In this document: piece by piece, positions 7,337-10,392 of the stretch
How positions within the stretch are numbered: position 1 is the first letter of the stretch
Layout of the letters: each line of letters opens with the position of its first letter
NCBI GenBank assembly: GCA_027064945.1
Contig: JAMOPB010000304.1
Coordinates: forward strand, 1 to 10,392
Source: Candidatus Cloacimonadota bacterium
Lineage (GTDB): Bacteria; Cloacimonadota; Cloacimonadia; Cloacimonadales; TCS61
Reading direction: 5' to 3'
DNA: 10,392 nucleotides
The notes under the pieces: model-generated
What the model was told of the DNA's origin: nothing
What the model saw: only the letters and a program-made list of their open reading frames with translations
Database searches by the model: none
Program-made: the position numbers and the translations under genes

Positions 7337-8434
7337 ATGGCTCAAGTAGAAGTAAAAAATGTAATTAAAAGATATCCAAACGGTTTCGTTGCCGTAAAAA
7401 ATGCAAATTTTGTTGCAAAGGATAAAGAATTTGTTGTTTTAGTTGGTCCTTCCGGTTGCGGAAAATCTACTACATTACGTATGATTGCCGGTCTGGAAGA
7501 TATTACTGAAGGTGAAATCATTATCGGTGATAAAGTAGTAAATAATGTAGAAGCAAAAGATCGTGATATTGCAATGGTTTTCCAAAATTATGCGTTATAT
7601 CCTCACATGACAGTTTATGATAATATGGCATTTGCCTTAAAATTACGCAAAGAAAGCAAAAAATCCATTGATGAAAAAGTTAAGTATGCAGCAGATTTAT
7701 TGGAGATTAACTCACTTTTAGACCGTAGGCCAAAGCAATTATCCGGTGGTCAAAGACAGCGTGTAGCTTTGGGACGTGCAATTGTTAGAAATCCAAAAGT
7801 TTTCTTATTTGACGAACCTCTTTCCAATCTTGATGCAAAATTACGTGTGCAAATGCGTACCGAAATAAGTAAATTACACAAAAAATTAGATACTACCATG
7901 ATCTATGTAACTCATGATCAAGTAGAAGCTATGACTATGGCAGATCGCATCGTTGTTATGAAAGATGGAATAATTCAACAAATCGACACACCATTAAATC
8001 TTTATAACGAACCTGAGAATATTTTTGTAGCAGGATTTATTGGAAGTCCGGCAATAAATCTTATTAAAGGTAAAATCTTAGAAAAAAACGGAGAAATTTA
8101 TTTTGATGAAGGAGATTTCAAACTGGCTACTTACGCTGATAAAAAATTAAAACAATATGTCGGAAAAGAAATAGTTATGGGAATTCGTCCGGAAGATCTT
8201 TATGATGCAAATTTCGATGCAATGGCACAGAAACCGCAAAAAATTGAAACAATCTGTGATGTGGTTGAACCAATGGGAAATGAGTTTGTTGTTTATCTAA
8301 AATTGGGTACAGCTAATTTTGTTGCTAGATTCGATCCTAAAAAATTACCTCAAGTGGATAGCAAAATAGAAGTTTCCATCGATATGAATAGGGCTCACTT
8401 CTTTGATATAGAAACAGAGCAAAGAATTAAATAA
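7337..8434 (+). CDS. ugpC: MalK/UgpC-type ABC transporter ATP-binding protein (CUT1 family)
   Basis: At 365 residues this is the usual length for the ATPase subunit of carbohydrate-uptake ABC transporters. It should energise import of sugars, oligosaccharides or glycerol-3-phosphate from the cytoplasmic face of the inner membrane. Motifs are complete: Walker A GPSGCGKST (37-45), Q-loop Gln83 in FQNYALYP, signature LSGGQRQRVALGRA (136-148 region), Walker B FLFDEP with D159 and E160, D-loop SNLDAKLR, and switch His193 in VTHDQVEAM. From about 240 to the end is the OB-fold regulatory domain (GIRPEDLYD, then the EPMGNEFVVYL strand and RAHFFD) typical of MalK relatives. The symbol is given at family level; the substrate cannot be read from the sequence. 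No permease or binding protein is in the window, so it may serve transporters encoded elsewhere, as MsmK does in streptococci. AAAGGA at 7325-7330 precedes the ATG by six bases. Confidence 0.95.
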   Translation: MAQVEVKNVIKRYPNGFVAVKNANFVAKDKEFVVLVGPSGCGKSTTLRMIAGLEDITEGEIIIGDKVVNNVEAKDRDIAMVFQNYALYPHMTVYDNMAFALKLRKESKKSIDEKVKYAADLLEINSLLDRRPKQLSGGQRQRVALGRAIVRNPKVFLFDEPLSNLDAKLRVQMRTEISKLHKKLDTTMIYVTHDQVEAMTMADRIVVMKDGIIQQIDTPLNLYNEPENIFVAGFIGSPAINLIKGKILEKNGEIYFDEGDFKLATYADKKLKQYVGKEIVMGIRPEDLYDANFDAMAQKPQKIETICDVVEPMGNEFVVYLKLGTANFVARFDPKKLPQVDSKIEVSIDMNRAHFFDIETEQRIK

Positions 8435-8445
8435 TTGTTTACTTT

Positions 8446-8470
8446 AAGCCGGTCATAAGATCGGCTTTTT
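8446..8470 (+). terminator. Strong intrinsic terminator after the ABC ATPase gene
   Basis: AAGCCGGTC (8446-8454) pairs with GATCGGCTT (8459-8467) through 9 pairs including one G-T, around a tight ATAA loop, and the right arm runs into TTTTT. It starts 12 bases after the stop codon and is the best textbook terminator in the window. It sits only 18 bases before the next start codon. Confidence 0.93.
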
Positions 8471-8478
8471 CTTCTCTT

Positions 8479-8485
8479 AGGGGGG
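8479..8485 (+). promoter_or_regulatory. Homopolymeric G6 ribosome-binding site of the barrel-protein gene
   Basis: AGGGGGG at 8479-8485 ends only three bases before the ATG at 8489. It is a purine-rich Shine-Dalgarno element, but the uninterrupted run of six G is unlike the AGGA or GGAG sites of the other genes. A G-run at this place could change length by slippage and alter spacing and translation. The run is short, so this remains a possibility only. Confidence 0.5.
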
Positions 8486-8488
8486 ACA

Positions 8489-9262
8489 ATGAGAAGAACT
8501 ATGTTAGCAGTAATTTCACTGCTTCTTATCAATTTGCATGCAATTTCTCCATCAGCCTTTCACGAAGCATCTAATGGATTATCATTATTAAATAAACATC
8601 CTTCCAACAGCACTATTCACAGCAGCTTAATATGCAAAGGTATTGAAACCTCAGTTACTCGTATATTTAATCTTACACAATTAAGCTATTACAATTTTCA
8701 TATAAATTATTCTATTAATTCTTTTGGATTCGCCTACGGAATAGCATATTTAGATAATCCTCTGTATCAAGAATATAACAATAATTTATCCGCTTCATAT
8801 TCTTGGAAATATTTAACGTTTGGTTACGGCTTGGATTACATCTATACTAAAACAAAAAACTATTCTGACCAACAAGCAATTCCGATGAACCTAAGCTGTG
8901 CTTGGAAAGAAGATAATTTCAGTACTGTTTTTTCATTACATAATACATTTTCTTCAAAGCTTGCAAATGTGGATTTGCCAAAAACTTTTATCTGGGAAAG
9001 CAACCTGAAAGTAAGCAAAAAATCTAATTTTAGTTTAGGTTTTGAAAAAGAAGATAATTTTGATTTTTCTATTAAATTCGGAACAATCTATCACTTTTTC
9101 AATAATTTTGCTCTGATTACCAGCTATCAATATCAACCTAATCGTATGGGTATTGGCACTGTTTTCTCTATTAACAAAATCCAGTTGTGCTACGCAATCC
9201 GAACTCATGATCATCTTAATCTTAGTCATTACATTACCCTTTATTATGAAATTTCTAACTAA
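8489..9262 (+). CDS. Predicted outer-membrane beta-barrel protein of unknown function
   Basis: The 257-residue protein begins with a signal peptide (MRRTMLAVISLLLINLHA, cleavage near residue 18 or 23) followed by SAFHEASNG, a start like that of small barrel proteins in FCB-group outer membranes. The rest is made of alternating hydrophobic and polar strands rich in Tyr, Phe, Asn and Ser with short turns (for example FHINYSINSFGFAYGIAYL and YLTFGYGLDYIYTK), which is the pattern of a transmembrane barrel of roughly 10-12 strands. The end, RTHDHLNLSHYITLYYEI, recalls the H-x-x-L-x-x-(T/S)-H strand found near the C-terminus of PorV/PorQ-like barrels; that resemblance is from memory. I do not recognise a specific family. 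It overlaps the next gene by 17 bases, so the two products are probably made together. A terminator lies just upstream, so either read-through or a promoter near 8435-8480 must drive it. Confidence 0.75.
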   Translation: MRRTMLAVISLLLINLHAISPSAFHEASNGLSLLNKHPSNSTIHSSLICKGIETSVTRIFNLTQLSYYNFHINYSINSFGFAYGIAYLDNPLYQEYNNNLSASYSWKYLTFGYGLDYIYTKTKNYSDQQAIPMNLSCAWKEDNFSTVFSLHNTFSSKLANVDLPKTFIWESNLKVSKKSNFSLGFEKEDNFDFSIKFGTIYHFFNNFALITSYQYQPNRMGIGTVFSINKIQLCYAIRTHDHLNLSHYITLYYEISN

Positions 9263-10392
9263 TCTCCTTTTTATCATTTCAGTCCTCCCCTGCTTCGCTA
9301 TAGATAACACTGTAGAAAAATTATTATTAAATGAAGAAGAAACTTATCACGCGACAGAATTGTATCAGCAACTTGATGAATTTGAAAAAAATCCCATAAA
9401 TATTAATACTGCAACTCTAGAACAACTTTCAAATTTTATTTGGCTTTCAGAAGATGATTTACAAAAAATCTTACAATTTAGGAAAACAGATAAATTCAAA
9501 TCAATTGATGATCTTAGAAATTTAGGAATTGCCGATCTAAGCATAGATGCATTAATTTCATATATCAGATTTACCGATCCAATCAAAATAAATTATTCAT
9601 TCCTAACTCGTGCAGAAATTATTGAACGTAATTTTAAGAAGGAAAATCCTGTAAAACTCTTACAAAAATCAAAAATAAACTTAGGAAAAACAAACATCGG
9701 TTTTATTTCCCAAAAAGATGCTTTAGAAAAAAACTACTTTGATTTTTATTCCTATTATTTGGAACATCAAAAACAAAATTTCCACATCATTCTTGGAAAA
9801 TTTAGAACAACTTTAGGACAAGGCATAATGTTTGCACCTAAGTTAGGAATGTCAAAAAGTGCTGCCGCTTCCAGCATCAAATTCCGTCATAATAGTTTAT
9901 TTAAGCCTTACACAAGCACTTATGAAATTTGGGGATTGCAAGGAATAGCACTTGATTGGAATATAAATAACAATTGGCAAATCGCTTCATTTGGTTCTTA
10001 CAACAAACTCACTGCAAATTTGTCTGATGGGAAAATCACATCTTTCGATCAAACCGGAATTCACCTTGATTTAAATAAAAAAGATAATGTAACAGAGATT
10101 GTTTCAGGAGTTATCCTCGGTTATAATTTCCAAAGAAATTATATTAATCTATACACTACATCTCAATATTTTGATAAAGAATTTATTTTGCATAACAGTA
10201 AGTATTTTGCCTTTGGATCTGATTTTTTATTTTCCTTAAACAATAAACCTATTTTTGGTGAGATAGCTTTTGCAGATAACCTCTGTGCTTTCAATTTTGG
10301 GAAAAAATGGGGCGACGACAAGTTACAGCATTTGTTAATTTACAGAAATTATCCCGAAAATTTCCCTACTTGGCATGGTAAGCCTTTTTCCG
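9246..10392 (+). CDS. Secreted helix-hairpin-helix (ComEA-like) protein with beta-barrel-like C-terminal region (3' partial)
   Basis: An open frame of 382 codons runs from ATG 9246 off the window edge. Residues 1-18 are a signal peptide (MKFLTNLLFIISVLPCFA). Residues 50 to about 100 are a helix-hairpin-helix unit of the ComEA type: NPININTATLEQL, then LSEDDLQKILQFRK, then FKSIDDLRNLGI. In ComEA such units bind DNA in the periplasm. From about residue 110 the sequence changes to beta-strand character with repeated aromatic strands (FDFYSYYLEHQ, FHIILGKFRTTLGQGIMFAP, INLYTTSQYF, FAFGSDFLFSL). The GKFRTTLGQGIMFAPKLG segment matches the fGqGl-type turn I recall from large outer-membrane proteins of Bacteroidota and relatives that carry N-terminal HhH units; these are typically 600-700 residues. 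There is no clear ribosome-binding site, and the start lies 17 bases inside the preceding gene, suggesting translational coupling. An in-frame ATG at 9207 would add 13 hydrophobic residues but gives a worse signal peptide. DNA binding or uptake is inference only. Confidence 0.82.
   Translation, partial: MKFLTNLLFIISVLPCFAIDNTVEKLLLNEEETYHATELYQQLDEFEKNPININTATLEQLSNFIWLSEDDLQKILQFRKTDKFKSIDDLRNLGIADLSIDALISYIRFTDPIKINYSFLTRAEIIERNFKKENPVKLLQKSKINLGKTNIGFISQKDALEKNYFDFYSYYLEHQKQNFHIILGKFRTTLGQGIMFAPKLGMSKSAAASSIKFRHNSLFKPYTSTYEIWGLQGIALDWNINNNWQIASFGSYNKLTANLSDGKITSFDQTGIHLDLNKKDNVTEIVSGVILGYNFQRNYINLYTTSQYFDKEFILHNSKYFAFGSDFLFSLNNKPIFGEIAFADNLCAFNFGKKWGDDKLQHLLIYRNYPENFPTWHGKPFS

Noticed and set aside
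9285..9300. Lipoprotein signal at Cys16 of the HhH protein
   Set aside because: The residues before Cys are V-L-P, and proline at -1 does not fit a lipobox; cleavage after CFA is more likely.
9035..9310. Open frame on the - strand across the barrel and HhH gene junction
   Set aside because: Both + strand frames here carry signal peptides or strand patterns that explain the sequence.
9365..9586. Open frame on the - strand opposite the HhH unit
   Set aside because: The + strand frame encodes a recognisable helix-hairpin-helix domain here.
1..10392. CRISPR array, insertion sequence, tRNA, rRNA or prophage
   Set aside because: I found no regularly spaced repeats, transposase or integrase frames, terminal inverted repeats or cloverleaf-like segments on either strand.

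Overview
The window is AT-rich and every gene lies on the + strand. Two consecutive secreted proteins end in a C-terminal sorting domain that opens with a YPNP motif and closes with GVYFYKL and a short lysine-ended tail. This is the type A sorting signal of the type IX secretion system (T9SS). It places the source in the Fibrobacterota-Chlorobiota-Bacteroidota (FCB) superphylum. The YPNPFNPTTTISF wording, the low GC and the BatA-like and HhH-barrel proteins fit Candidatus Cloacimonadota or a close relative best, but the phylum is an inference.

Layout: (1) 2-649 is the 3' end of a T9SS cargo gene. (2) 765-3212 is a full-length secreted C10 (streptopain-like) cysteine peptidase with two carboxypeptidase-regulatory-like repeats and a T9SS sorting domain; a strong hairpin at 3236-3270 closes it. 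(3) 3301-3996 is a YggS/PLPBP-family pyridoxal-phosphate protein with its own terminator. (4) 3997-4237 holds no gene but contains a near-palindrome, a long imperfect GC-rich hairpin and several ATGATA/TATCAT copies. (5) 4238-6130 is a membrane-anchored BatA-like VWA-domain protein. (6) 6230-8434 is a two-gene unit of a soluble diguanylate cyclase (SGDEF active site, intact RxxD inhibitory site) and a MalK/UgpC-type ABC ATPase 12 bases downstream, ended by a strong terminator at 8446-8470. (7) 8489 to the window end is a second two-gene unit: a small predicted outer-membrane beta-barrel protein overlapping by 17 bases a secreted protein that joins a ComEA-like helix-hairpin-helix domain to a probable beta-barrel. 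The latter runs off the 3' edge.

The genes do not form one pathway. The window is a mosaic of cell-envelope and secretion genes (T9SS cargo, BatA-like protein, outer-membrane pair) and housekeeping or signalling genes (YggS, diguanylate cyclase, sugar-type ABC ATPase). I see no mobile element, CRISPR array, tRNA or rRNA. I did not find a clearly new system. The best candidate is the 8489-10392 pair, which puts a DNA-binding-type fold on a predicted outer-membrane protein.
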